64,000 nt of DNA from Malus domestica (lineage: Eukaryota; Streptophyta; Magnoliopsida; Rosales; Rosaceae), in assembly GCF_042453785.1 (NCBI RefSeq), contig NC_091674.1, positions 22,107,001-22,171,000 on the forward strand. The letters are read 5' to 3'. The notes under the pieces are model-generated. The model saw nothing but the letters and a program-made list of their open reading frames with translations. It did not search any database and had not been told where the DNA came from. Positions 48,066 through 58,803 of this stretch are shown here, piece by piece; the stretch's first letter is position 1, and every line of letters begins with the position of its first letter. The translations under genes were made by a program, and so were the position numbers.

Positions 48066-48289
48066 AAAAGTAAGGAATAAACACCCCACCAGAATGATGT
48101 GATTTACCTTTTTAACAGATGTATGATGTAATTTATTTTTCTTATCTCTCGGAGACATCAATATAAACCCCATCAGAGGGTAAAAAAAAAAAAAAACGAC
48201 AAAGCCCAAAATAAATAGGTTGGAATGTTGTGTGGAGAGCGAAGGCCCATAAGCCTAAAATAGCACCAATCAGGTGATCAAAAGTAAGC

Positions 48290-48425
48290 CCAGTACTACA
48301 AAAAATTATTCGGCACCCCGCCACTATTACCACCAACTAGGTGATCAAAAGTATACCCAGTACTCCAAAATTATTCGACAACCTGCCGCTATTACCACCA
48401 ACCAGGTGATCAAAAGTACGCGCAG
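48290..48425. repeat. ~65-bp tandem repeat
   Basis: The phrase caggtgatcaaaagtaagcc and its variants recur at about 48270, 48338 and 48404, with acttattattcggca-like spacers. Confidence 0.7.
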
Positions 48426-48431
48426 GACTTC

Positions 48432-48595
48432 AAATTATACATGAGCATTACTCATGTCAATCATACATAAACATTCATGAGCATCACTCATATCAATCAT
48501 ACATAAACATTCATAAGCATCACTCATGTCAACATCCATGAGCATCACTCATGTCAATCAACATAAACATTCATGAGCATCACTCATGTCAATCA
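48432..48595. repeat. ~34-bp tandem repeat (CATGAGCATCACTCATGTCA)
   Basis: About five units of catgagcatcactcatgtca plus atcatacataaacatt. Each contains an ATGAG...CTCAT inverted pair. Confidence 0.8.
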
Positions 48596-48893
48596 GCTTC
48601 AAAAGCTTTATTTACAGAGCTACAGCTTCGAAAGCTTCATTTACAAAAGCTCTAACTTCGAAAGCTTCATTTACAGAGCTCTAGCTTCAAAGCTTCACTT
48701 GCAAAGCTTCACCTACAAAGCTTCAGTGCAGGGTATACAAATACCGCATCTGAACAACCACCACTACTGCCCATACATGGATTTAATTTGAAGTCTTCAG
48801 CCAACAGACTTTATTGACCGAAGACTTGGGGGACTACATTATGTACCATATATTGGGCCTCAACTGGGCCTCATGAAAAATACTTGGGGGAAT

Positions 48894-49215
48894 TAGCCCA
48901 TTATTTATGTGTTGAGGAGTAAGCCCTTATTCTATAAAAGGGACTCCCTCACCACCATTAGAGAGCTTCAACTCTAGCCCATATTTATGTATTGAGGAGC
49001 GAGCTCTTATTTTATAAAAGGGACTCATTCATCATCATTAGAGAACATCAACTCTAGCCCATTATTTGTGTATTGAGGAGCGAGCCCTTATTCTATAAAA
49101 GGGACTCCCTCACCATCATTAGAGAGCATCGCCGCCTACTGAGTAACCGGCAACTCTAGCCCATCACTTATGTATTAAGGAATGAGCCCTTATTCTATAA
49201 AAGGGACTCCCTCAC
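48894..49215 (+). repeat. Four tandem TATA-box modules
   Basis: Four units of about 70-105 bp: tagcccat, gtattgaggagcgagccc, ttattctataaaagggactc, cctcaccatcattagagag. TATA cores lie near 48933, 49013, 49094 and 49194. The module closely matches the promoter segment of the element's own LTR (agcccttattctataaaagg), so it looks like repeated copies of the LTR core promoter inside the 3' interior. Confidence 0.8.
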
Positions 49216-49417
49216 CTTCAATGCCACAAGCCGAGCCAACCAAGGCAACATAAGCCACAAGCAGAGCAGCCTTGCAACATATGCTACTTCTAGTTGAGCA
49301 TCATTTTAGATTGGGCACCGCCTTATATCGAGTATCAGTTCTAGACGACATCTAGTTACTTCGGCCCACACATGGACTGAATTTCAAGTCTCCAGCCAAA
49401 AGACTCTCTTGACTGAA

Positions 49418-49432
49418 GACTTGGGGGACTAC
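49418..49432 (+). other. Polypurine tract of element 3
   Basis: gacttgggggactac directly abuts the 3' LTR. A decoy copy lies at about 48822-48836. Confidence 0.6.
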
Positions 49433-49789
49433 TGTTTATACCATACTTATGGCCTCCGTATTTAGATCTCGTATAAATACTCGGGGAACTTAAATGTAAT
49501 TATGTAATAAAGGAATGAGCAAATATGTAAAAAGTAAGGAGCCCTTATTCTATAAAAGGACTCATCATCCTCACAATTAGGGGAGGCCATTTTCTTAGGC
49601 CATGGGAAGAGTTCTCTCACCCTCAGAAGCTTTCTCCCTCACTCCCCTCACCTCTCAGAGAAATACAATATCAGTGTGGACATAGCCCAAACCTTGGGGT
49701 GAACCACGATACATTTTGTGTTATTTACATTTCTTGCAGATTCACGGTCGGATTTACGTTGTTTCAAAACCTCCGGTTTTGTGCATACA
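49433..49789 (+). repeat. 3' LTR of element 3
   Basis: Begins TGTTTATACCATACTTATGG. It matches the 5' LTR until the last ~30 bp, where it reads caaaacctccggttttgtgc before ending ATACA, so the last part differs from the 5' copy. Confidence 0.82.
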
Positions 49790-49798
49790 ATGATATAT

Positions 49799-49910
49799 TT
49801 AAAATAAAAAGATGAAAGTATAAGGTGATTGCGAATCTATCATTATTGAGATTCGAACTTAAGACTTCTCACTTTGTAAAGAGAAGTACTTCTCGACCGT
49901 AGTAGTTCGT
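49799..49910 (-). mobile_element. SINE-like sequence, different subfamily
   Basis: Read on the minus strand: tacggtcgagaagtacttct, then ttaagttcgaatctc (B-box-like), then an A/T-rich tail toward 49799. Layout is as in the other SINEs but the body differs. Confidence 0.4.
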
Positions 49911-50200
49911 GGCTGGTATTTCACAACTTTGAATTGATGCGAAATATAATATATTTTGTAGTAAAAAACACCCCAATAAAATAAGTGAAAAAAGGCATAG
50001 GACCACATAATTATGTTATAACTTGGTAATGAATTATTTCTGTCAAGGCTTCTGCAAGTTAGGGTGGCAGCGTGTCTAGATTATCGATTGTATGGATTAG
50101 AGATTAATTACGTTACCACCTGAGACTTATATCATATTCCATTTATACTAAAAAGGCTCCAAAGTCGTCTTTGATATAGTAATGCGTTCTACTCTCCTAC

Positions 50201-50880
50201 GGTCATCTCCAACTAAAAGAGGATCAAAATGTCATGTTTAGCCTTATAGTCATGCAAGAAATTATATTTTAATAAATAGTGTCAGACCATATTTTATACC
50301 ATCTATAACCGAGGAGGCCAAAGGGCCATAGGCTAAACATGGCCATTTGACAAAAAATTATCTCCAACTGAGGGGGCCAAAGGGCCATAGGCAAAACCTA
50401 ATTTATTATTTTAACTGAATTAATATGGTTAATTGCATTGAACTGCTATATTAAAATAAAGTTTTTGGACATATTTTGAGTGTCACTTGTCCCTAAATTA
50501 ATAAGTGTTTGGATTTCTTATCTTTATGAATGAAAAGGATGTGAAAAATTGGTGAAAATTTGAAATAAAATGGAGTAAGATAGTATAAAATAGTGAAAAT
50601 GATGTGAGAAATAGGGCATAAATGGCTTAGGTATTAAAAAAACAAAGAAATCAAATAGTAACCTAACGTCAGCATAATGTCAAATAGCATGTGTTTGGGC
50701 GGTGGCTATAAGGTGGGCTGGCTAGCTGCTCTTGGCCAGCCCTTTGGCCGGGTTCTCCCATTTTTGGCCGGGTAGGGCCCACAAGCTCTTTTGCCTAATC
50801 CTCAGTTGAAGACGGTTTTGGTGTCAAAACAGATTATTTTTAACTCTATAACCCTTTGGCCGGTTCTGTTGGATATGACC
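50201..50880. mobile_element. Harbinger/Tourist-like MITE
   Basis: 680 bp. Ends ggtcatctccaactaaaag and, inverted, ggtcatatccaacagaacc. Inner phrases ctccaactgagggggccaaa and ccctttggccggttctg echo the ends. Flanks tac and taa could be a diverged 3-bp duplication. Confidence 0.6.
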
Positions 50881-52106
50881 TAATAAAACTTGGTGGTATT
50901 TAATTCATTTGTGTAAACAATATATGCCACCTGGTTTGGAAAACTATGTCTAGCCCTCTAGAATTATGTGAAATGTCTACCACTTGTGAATTGTGATGCT
51001 CGATACTTACCTGTCACTTTAATTTATAAATTTTGCAAAAGACGTTTCCAAAAAACATAATATTGCAAAAGACTTGGTCTTTATATTTGAATTAGTACAA
51101 TCTGATCAACAAGCACACTGTTTTTTGATATTAATACGTTTGATATTTTACCTCATTTAAATTAATCAATACAGTTGAAATCGAATGCATAGAAAAGCAC
51201 ATCCAGTCTAACTAATGTAATTAATCTCAATCTCATGTCTGCAACAATTACGCTGTTTGGATGAACTGATTTGTCAAATATTTTCGAAACTTCATGACAA
51301 GCAGGAAGGGAGTTTAATTTCCAGTGTCTAAAACATTCACCGCCAACCTTTTTGTGCCTTTTGTCTTCTTTTCGGGTTTAAGGTTTAGAGTTTACTTGCA
51401 ATAGTGCCTGCACGTTGCTGCGGGTGTTAAAATTACTGGACGTAAAAATGCATAAAAAACATGAGAATATGGTGTAAAATGATATGTAACCCAATCTTGT
51501 ACTGAGAAAGAACTCACCAGGAAGCAGTTACCTGAACTCAATAAAAAATGAAATATAATTACTCTTAAGTATGCTTATTTTCAGGAATCAGAACAACTTG
51601 AAAATATCCCAAACAGACTCTTATACCTCATGTATCCAATAGAGATATCCAATAGAGCTTCAATTTCTAAAGGAAAAACTTGAAATTATATACGTAAGAG
51701 TTATGTTCCACCTGCAGATAAAAGTGAGAAAGACAAAGTTTTCCAAAATTCTATTAACTTTACATATTATCAATTTCGCAACAAAATACATAGGTTTCAA
51801 CACTAACAGCATAAACAGTTCTAAAAGTGTAATCTAAACTAATGTTTTCAACAGAAATGTAAATATTCTTTTTAAGGGATTAAGAGCAACTCCAGTGTAG
51901 GAGCCCTCCCCTCAGGCTATTCACTATTTAATCCACCTAGTGAACAGTAACTGCCCTTAATGAATAGTGCATTCCCCTGGCAATTGCCTTTTGCATCTCC
52001 ATCCCTGCACTGAATAGCCATGGCAATTGGCAATAAAATATTAGTATTTTTTTATTTATAATTAATATTATATTATTTACTTTGTATAAATTAATATTAT
52101 ATTATT

Positions 52107-52377
52107 TGTTGTAAATAGTATAATAATGTATGCCCACATGCATACAGTAGACATATCATATGCTTAATAGTGTTTTTGTTTGTTTCCATGGTGATGCTCT
52201 ATAAATAGAGCTTTACGAATGTTCAACTAAGCAGAGAAAATGAAGAGAAAAATATCTAATAGTAATAATATACATTACTTCCTCTGCAACAGCTTGTGTT
52301 GGTATAATACTCTGCAACTGCTTCGTTCCTGTCCCGAATAAAGGTTATCTCTCTATAACTTTTACATTTTTATAACA
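52107..52377 (+). repeat. 5' LTR of the copia element
   Basis: Begins TGTTGTAAATAGTATAA and ends TTTTTATAACA. TATA box TATAAATA at 52200-52207 in gatgctctataaatagagct. Confidence 0.95.
52200..52207 (+). promoter_or_regulatory. TATA box of the copia LTR
   Basis: TATAAATA about 94 bp into the LTR; the identical copy in the 3' LTR is at 58531-58538. Confidence 0.6.
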
Positions 52378-53452
52378 CGTTATCAGCACGAGTCTCTAAG
52401 TATAACCATGTCTCATTTACATTCACTAAACAATAAAGGAAATCATTCTCTCATTTCTCTCCGCTGAACGAAAAAAAAAAAATGTTTCCTCTAAGGTTTT
52501 TCCTGTTCATCTTCTTCATCTGCCTCAACTGCGCGGTATATCCTTGCGACGAACTATTTGCTCCATGCCTGCTCGTAGTTCTCCAACTAGCGGTTACATA
52601 CATCTTTGATTACTTGTTTGGTTTGGATATTGATTACTAACATAGTATTTATATTGATTTTACTGCAATCCAAGATGGTGTGGTACAATCGCCCATCTTG
52701 AACTGCAAATTTCATCTTACTGCGATCCAAGATGGTGCGGTATCATCGCCTATCTTGGACTGCAGATCTACTTTTACTGCAAATTTCAGGTGGAGCGGTA
52801 TAATCGCCCTCCTTGCTCTTCAAATTTAAATTTACCTGTTATTTAATTTCATTGCAATTTCAGGTGGAGCGGTATAATCGCCCTCCTTGCTCTTCAAATT
52901 TAAATTTACCTGTTATTTAATTTCATTGCAATTTTAGGTGGTGCGGTATAATCGCCCTCCTTGTTCTCCAAATTTAAATTTACCTGTTATTTAATTTTAC
53001 TGCAAATTTCAGGTGGAGCGGTATAATCGCCCTCCTTGCTCTTCAAATTTAAATTTACCTGTTATTTAATTTCATTGCAATTTTAGGTGGTGCGGTATAA
53101 TCGCCCTCCTTGTTCTCCAAATTTAAATTTACCTGTTGTTTAATTTCATTGCAATTTTAGGTGGTGCAGTATAATTGCCCACCCTGCTCTGCGTATTTCA
53201 ATTTTCTTGCTACTTGAATGGTGCGGACTAATCGCCCATTCCATGTTACATTCTTTCAATAAGAATGGTGCGATACAATCGCCCTTCTCATTCACCCTGA
53301 AAATCTCGAGCCAAAAGTTTCGAGTGCTTATCATTTTGGCCTGAAGATCAAAATGAAAAATTTATAAGAACCAGAAGTTCTAACATCACATTCCTCTAGG
53401 AATACATATTACTGCAAGTTCTTACACATCTCATTTTCTTTCAGAAAAGAAA
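52378..53452 (+). other. Copia leader with primer-binding region and repeats
   Basis: Starts cgttatcagcacgagtctct, the usual position of the primer-binding site with a TATCAG core. About ten copies of the word ggtgcggtataatcgccc follow between 52675 and 53285. Those between 52786 and 53160 are spaced by about 74 bp and share caaatttaaatttacctgtt. No long ORF occurs before gag. Confidence 0.8.
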
Positions 53453-54511
53453 ATGACGAACTTGGCTAAGCTTGAATATGCTGCCCTGGACATTACCGGG
53501 AAGAATTACCTTACTTGGGTACTTGATACCAAGATCCATCTGGAAGCAGGGAATCTTGGAGATACCATCAGGGAAGAAAGCAGCTCATCTTCTCAAAATC
53601 GGGCGAAGGCTATGATCTTTATTCGCCGCCATCTTGATGAGGCACTAAAGAGTGAGTACTTAACGGTTGAAGATCCATTAGCTCTCTGGGAGGCCTTGCG
53701 AAGCAGATATAATCACCAAACAACGGTGATTCTTCCAAAAGCTCGCTATGAGTGGTCTCACCTGAGAATTCAGGATTTCAAATCAGTGGCGGAGTACAAT
53801 TCTGCGTTGTTCAGAATTACCTCTCAGATGAAGCTCTGTGGGGATACCATTACTGATGAAATATTGCTGGAAAAGACTTACAGCACATTTCATGCCAATA
53901 ACGTGCTCCTGCAGCAGCAGTATAGAGCGCGAGGCTACACTGAATACAACCAGCTGATATCTGTGCTCCTGGTAGCTGAACAGAACAATGAGCTCCTGAT
54001 GAAAAACCATAATTCCCGACCTACTGGATCTGCACCATTCCCAGAAGTAAATGATACTTCCCTCGAAGTGAACGCCACATCCTCTGGTGGTAATTATCAT
54101 AAACAAGGACGTGGCCATAAACGAGGTCGATGGAATAAGAAAGGCAAGAACCATGGTGGTCAGTTTCACAACCAGGTTCAGAGGCATAATTCTGGCCCGA
54201 GCTTCAAAAATGTGAATCGTCACAAAGGCAAAGCTAACATGACCAATGCTCCCAGGAACTCTGAAGGAGCCTGCCATAGGTGTGGTGGCAATGGGCATTG
54301 GGTGCGAACTTGTCGTACCCCAAAACATCTGGTGGAGTTGTATCAAGCCTCCCTCAAGAAGAAGGGTGTCAAGACCAATTTTCTCGACCAGGCTAAACCA
54401 ATGGATATACCTGATCCAGTGTTTGATTTATCAGGGCAATTTGACGTAACTCACCTAGATGTTTCAGACTTCATTACGGAAAGGGGGAATGAAGTATATC
54501 GGTCCGACTAA
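53453..54511 (+). CDS. Gag of the copia element
   Basis: An uninterrupted 352-aa Gag starting at the ATG after gaaaagaaa. It begins MTNLAKLEYAALDITGKNYL, has the UBN2-type capsid region (HLDEALKSEYLTVEDPLALW, LRIQDFKSVAEYNSALFRIT), a basic Gly/His/Lys-rich linker, and one CCHC zinc knuckle (CHRCGGNGHWVRTC) at about residue 275-288 for RNA binding. It would assemble the virus-like particle in the cytoplasm. Unlike pol it has no stop, so particles could in principle still be made. It ends at a TAA, 98 bp before the readable start of pol and in a different frame. Confidence 0.92.
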   Translation: MTNLAKLEYAALDITGKNYLTWVLDTKIHLEAGNLGDTIREESSSSSQNRAKAMIFIRRHLDEALKSEYLTVEDPLALWEALRSRYNHQTTVILPKARYEWSHLRIQDFKSVAEYNSALFRITSQMKLCGDTITDEILLEKTYSTFHANNVLLQQQYRARGYTEYNQLISVLLVAEQNNELLMKNHNSRPTGSAPFPEVNDTSLEVNATSSGGNYHKQGRGHKRGRWNKKGKNHGGQFHNQVQRHNSGPSFKNVNRHKGKANMTNAPRNSEGACHRCGGNGHWVRTCRTPKHLVELYQASLKKKGVKTNFLDQAKPMDIPDPVFDLSGQFDVTHLDVSDFITERGNEVYRSD

Positions 54512-54609
54512 ATCGTTTATGTTTGATGTACTTTTATTATGCTGAACTTGTTGTCTAAAACTAGTTTTTCAGATTCAATAAAAATGGCATGTAAATTTCC
54601 TGTTATAAA

Positions 54610-55608
54610 TTGTTTGTTAACTGTGATTCCATTTACTCAGAAAGCATGGATAAAAACTGTGGTTATTCTCAGAACATAAGAAATGGCGGAGATATTTGTC
54701 TTGCAGACAGTGCAACCACACATACAATACTTCGTGATCGAAAGTATTTCTCAAGCTTAATGCTTACAAAAATAGGGGTAACAACAATATCAGGACCTTC
54801 AGATGTGATTGAAGGCTCAGGGAAAGCCCAGATTATGTTACCAAATGGAACAATATTATCCATACAAAATGCATTGTATGCTACTCGATCTACTCGAAAT
54901 TTGTTGAGTTTCAAAGACATACGTCTAAATGGATACCACATTGAAACGAAAAGTGCAAAAAATGTGGAGTATCTATGCATTACCTCTAATGATACCCAGA
55001 AGCGTATATTGGAGAAGTTGCGTGGTTTTTCGAGTGGATTATATTATACATACATAAGGACAGTTGAATCACATACTATCATGAACCAGAAGTTCACTGA
55101 TTCAAAGGTTTACATGCTTTGGCATGACCGTCTGGGTCATCCAGGATCCACCATGATGCGTAGGATCATTACCAACTCTAATGGACATCCATTATTGAGC
55201 AGAGACATTGCTATCTCAAATGATAACCCTTGCAAGGCTTGTTCTCAAGGGAAGTTGGTAATTAGACCATCACAACTAAAGGTTGATGCTGAATCCCCAT
55301 CATTTCTACAAAGAATTCAAGGGGATATCTGTGGACCTATTCAACCATCTTGTGGACCATTTCGATATTTTATGGTTTTGGTTGATGCATCCACTAGATG
55401 GTCACATGTTTGTCTCTTGTCTACTCGGAATGTAGCTTTTGCGAGACTTCTTGCTCAGATAACTAAGTTACGAGCACAATTCCCAGATTATCCCATTAAA
55501 TCAATCCGACTTGATAACGCTGGTGAATTTACGTCTCAAACCTTTGATGATTACTGCATGACATTGGGCATTGATGTTGAACACCCTGTTCCTCATGTCC
55601 ATACTTAA
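54610..55608 (+). pseudogene. Copia pol, protease and integrase part
   Basis: Protease region with ICLADSATTHTILRD (active-site D-S-A where D-S/T-G is usual) and TISGPSDVIEGSGKAQIML. Then GAG-pre-integrase with MLWHDRLGHPGSTMMRRI and CKACSQGKL. Then the integrase core with RIQGDICGPIQPSCGPFRYF and IRLDNAGEFTSQTFDDYC (first two acidic residues). A TAA at 55606-55608 interrupts it just before the third catalytic segment. The frame is the same as the RT part downstream. No strong ATG starts this part, which suggests translation by a linked mechanism. Confidence 0.9.
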
Positions 55609-55773
55609 AATGGTTTAGCAGAAGCATTGATCAAGCGGCTTCAGTTAATAGCCCGCACTCTGCTTATGAAAACCAAATTGCCAGTTTCTGCATGGGGACA
55701 TGACATTCTACATGCTGCATCATTGGTTCGATTGAGACCTATAGCCAACCACCAATACTCATAAATACAACTC
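55609..55773 (+). pseudogene. Copia integrase, segment between two stops
   Basis: Reads NGLAEALIKRLQLIARTLLM and KTKLPVSAWGHDILHAASLV in the same frame. It carries the third acidic position of the integrase core (E in NGLAEA) and ends at a second TAA (55762-55764). Confidence 0.85.
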
Positions 55774-58224
55774 GTGTTTGGACATCAGCCAAACATTTCA
55801 CATTTACGAGTTTTTGGTTGTGCTGTTTATGTGCCTATTGCACCCCCGCAACGCACTAAAATGGGACCTCAGCGTAGACTGGGAATTTATGTGGGTTTTG
55901 ATTCACCATCTATTATTAGATATTTGGAACCCTTGACAGGTGATATGTTTACAGCTCGTTTTGCTGATTGTCATTTTGATGAGACAGTCTTCCCATCGTT
56001 AGGGGGAGAAAAGACCGTTCCAAAAGAACGGAAAGAGCTGACATGGGTTGTTCCCACCTTGTCTCATTTTGATCCTCGAACCCTTCAATGTGAAAATGAA
56101 GTGAAAATGATCGTTCATCTTCAAAGCATTGCCAATCAAATGCCAGATGCATTTAATGACGCTATGAAAGTGACAAAATCGCATATACCAGCTGCAAATG
56201 CACCTGCCAGAATTGATGTCCCTGTTGGACAAAATAAAGTGGCAGCGAATGATTCATTTGGTGCACGCCTGAAGCGTGGTAGACCACCAGGTTCAAAAGA
56301 TTCAGCCCCTCGGAAGAGAAAGACGAGGGCACAATTGAATCCAAATGAAATCATTCAGGAAGAGAGAGTCAATGACAAATCCACAATTCATGCCTCTGGA
56401 CTTCCAGAAGAAGAAAATGGTCCTGAAGAGACAGAAGTACATGAAAGCAAAGAAATCTCCATAAATTATGCATGTACTAATGAATTGTGGGATCAGAATG
56501 AAATAATCATTGACGATATGTTTGCATTCGCAGTAGCCACTGAAATCATATTAAGTGATGATATTGAGCCCCGCTCTGTTGATGAATGCAAACAGAGACA
56601 AGATTGGCCTAAGTGGAAAGATGCAATCCAGGCAAAATTAAAATCCTTGGAAAGGCGAAGTGTTTTTGGACCAGTAGTCCAAACCCCACCTAATGTAAAC
56701 CCCGTAGGTTACAAATGGGTATTTACAAGGAAACGCAATGAGAAAAACGAGATTGCTAGATACAAAGCACGACTCGTTGCACAAGGCTTTTCACAAAGAC
56801 CTGGAATTGATTATGAGGAGACATACTCTCCTGTAATGGACACAATTACGTTCCGTTACTTAATAAGTTTGGTGATTTCAGAAAAACTTGACATGCAACT
56901 TATGGATGTCATCACCGCGTATCTATATGGAGATTTAGATACTGACATATGTATGAAAGTCCCAGAAGGACTTAAGTTGCCTGAAGCAACAAACAAACCA
57001 CGGGGTATGTTCTCAATCAAATTAAGGCGATCACTATATGGGCTGAAACAATCTGGGCGAATGTGGTATAATCGTCTTAGTGAGTATTTGATTAGAGAAA
57101 GATATATCAACAATGTCATCTGCCCTTGTGTGTTCATTAAGAAATCCAACTCTGGATTTGCTATAGTGGCAGTATATGTTGATGATATGAACTTAGTTGG
57201 GACTCCTGAAGAGCTCCATAAAACTGCTGAATATCTGAAAAGCGAATTTGAAATGAAAGACCTTGGGAAAACCAAATATTGTCTAGGCCTGCAGATCGAG
57301 CATTGTGTTAGTGGAATTTTGGTCCATCAATCAGCTTACATTGAAAAAATACTGAAGCGATTTGGCATGGACAAGGCTTATCCACTTAGCACCCCAATGG
57401 TTGTTCGTTCTTTAGACGTTAAGAAAGATCCATTCCGTCCAAAAGAAGATGATGGACTGGTCCTTGGTCCAGAAGTACCATATTTGAGCGTAATAGGTGC
57501 TTTATTGTATTTAGCACAATGTACTAGACCAAATATAGCTTTTTCAGTTAACTTGTTAGCCAGGTACAGCTCTGCTCCAACAATTCGTCATTGGAAGGGA
57601 GTCAAAGATGTTCTACGATACCTTCGTGGGACAACAGATATGGGTATCTTCTACTCAGACAAGCCCACAAATGAACAAATCCTTGTTGGATACGCCGATG
57701 CTGGTTTTCTCTCTGATCCGCATAAAGCCCGCTCACAAAATGGATATGTGTTCACTAATGGAGATACTGCAATTTCATGGCGATCAACGAAGCAAACGCT
57801 AGTTGCAACATCTTCCAATCATTCGGAAATAATTGCTCTACATGAAGCAAGTCGTGAATGTTCTTGGTTAAGATCAATGATCCATCACATCCGGAATTCA
57901 TGTGGTCTACCTTCAAAGACAGACACTCCAACTGTCATCCACGAAGATAATGCAGCCTGTGTCGCCCAGATGAAGGAAGGATTTATCAAAGGTGATAAGA
58001 CTAAACACATATCTCCAAGATTTTTCAGTGCACATGAGCTTCAGAAGGCTAAAGTTATTGAAGTCAGACAAATCCGTTCCAATGAAAATTTAGCAGACTT
58101 GTTCACCAAGTCTCTACCAAAGTGCATATTTCAGAAACTGGTGCAGGGAATCGGATTACGTCGGCTTACAAATTTAAAGAATGCAGAATCAGGGGGAGAT
58201 CCGATTCAGGGGGAGCATCCATGA
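55774..58224 (+). pseudogene. Copia pol, integrase tail, reverse transcriptase and RNase H
   Basis: 816 codons without a stop. Integrase tail LRVFGCAVYVPIAPPQRTKM, a variable Pro/Lys-rich linker with RKRGRPPGSKDSAPRKRK-like composition, then the copia RT: WKDAIQAKLKSLERRSVFGP, GYKWVFTRKRNEKNEIARYK, ARLVAQGFSQRPGIDYEETY, SLYGLKQSGRMWYNRL and the catalytic YVDD (VAVYVDDMNLVG). Next come HQSAYIEKILKRFGM and TRPNIAFSVNLLARYSS, then RNase H with VGYADAGFLSDPHKARSQNG, ISWRSTKQTLVATSSNHSE and HEDNAACVAQMKEGFIKGD. The domain is open and looks catalytically complete, but it lies downstream of the two stops. Confidence 0.9.
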
Positions 58225-58426
58225 TACATGCATGTTGTACTCTTTTTCCTTCGCTTAGGATTTTTCCCAGTGGGTTTTTCCTATCAAGGTTTTAACGAGG
58301 CAACATAAGCATGCTCAATACCATCCGGATAAAGTTGTACTATTTTTCCTTCGCTATGGTTTTTTTTCCCACATGGTTTTTCCAAGCAAGGTTTTAATGA
58401 GGCAACTGATGTTGATATGTGGGCAT

Positions 58427-58437
58427 CCAAGGGGGAG
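58427..58437 (+). other. Polypurine tract of the copia element
   Basis: ccaagggggag immediately before the 3' LTR. Confidence 0.75.
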
Positions 58438-58708
58438 TGTTGTAAATAGTATAATAATGTATGCCCACATGCATACAGTAGACATATCATATGCTTAATA
58501 GTGTTTTTGTTTGTTTCCATGGTGATGCTCTATAAATAGAGCTTTACGAATGTTCAACTAAGCAGAGAAAAGAAAGAGAAAAATATCTAATAGTAATAAT
58601 ATACATTACTTCCTCTGCAACAGCTTGTGTTGGTATAATACTCTGCAACTGCTTCGTTCCTGTCCCGAATAAAGGTTATCTCTCTATAACTTTTACATTT
58701 TTATAACA
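58438..58708 (+). repeat. 3' LTR of the copia element
   Basis: Same 271 bp as 52107-52377 apart from about two substitutions; followed by TTATT. Confidence 0.95.
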
Positions 58709-58803
58709 TTATTAATTATATTAATATTATAAGGGAATCCAACACTATCTCCAACAGTTCACCACAACTAAAAAAAACACACGGAAGCTGCGAGACAGAA
58801 ACC

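Larger units (their letters stand above)
42919..49789 (+). mobile_element. Gene-capturing non-autonomous LTR retrotransposon (element 3)
   Basis: LTRs at 42919-43269 and 49433-49789 are clearly homologous. The 5' LTR is followed by a primer-binding-like tttgacgccgtttgtgggaa, and a polypurine run (acttgggggactac) precedes the 3' LTR. No gag or pol is present. Instead the interior carries parts of a plastid dicarboxylate transporter (43300-43793 and 47480-47645) and an RS/RD-rich piece (47815-48065), plus an inserted CACTA element (44270-46347). The 3' interior has tandem repeats, including AAGCTTCA words and TATA modules. The flanks give no clean 5-bp duplication (aatac versus aatga), so the ends may have been altered. 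The LTR start and polypurine context resemble element 1. Confidence 0.8.
49790..51880. other. Gene-free intergenic region
   Basis: Contains a SINE-like sequence (about 49799-49910) and a MITE (50201-50880). No coding or RNA gene is recognised in the rest. Confidence 0.55.
52107..58708 (+). mobile_element. Ty1/copia LTR retrotransposon, recent insertion
   Basis: LTRs at 52107-52377 and 58438-58708 (271 bp each) differ at about two positions, both in the gagaaaatgaagag stretch. Perfect 5-bp TTATT duplications flank it (52102-52106, 58709-58713). A 1.08-kb leader with tandem repeats precedes gag (53453). Pol follows in the copia order protease, integrase, RT, RNase H. Two in-frame stops in the integrase region disable the pol polyprotein. 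The polypurine tract ccaagggggag lies before the 3' LTR. Confidence 0.95.

Noticed and set aside
48432..48595. Short regular repeats that could suggest a CRISPR array
   Set aside because: The units run head to tail without unique spacers of constant length, and the setting is a plant retroelement.
54669..54980. Minus-strand frames opposite copia gag and pol (also 53783-54346, 56856-57275)
   Set aside because: Shadows of the conserved + strand retroelement frames.
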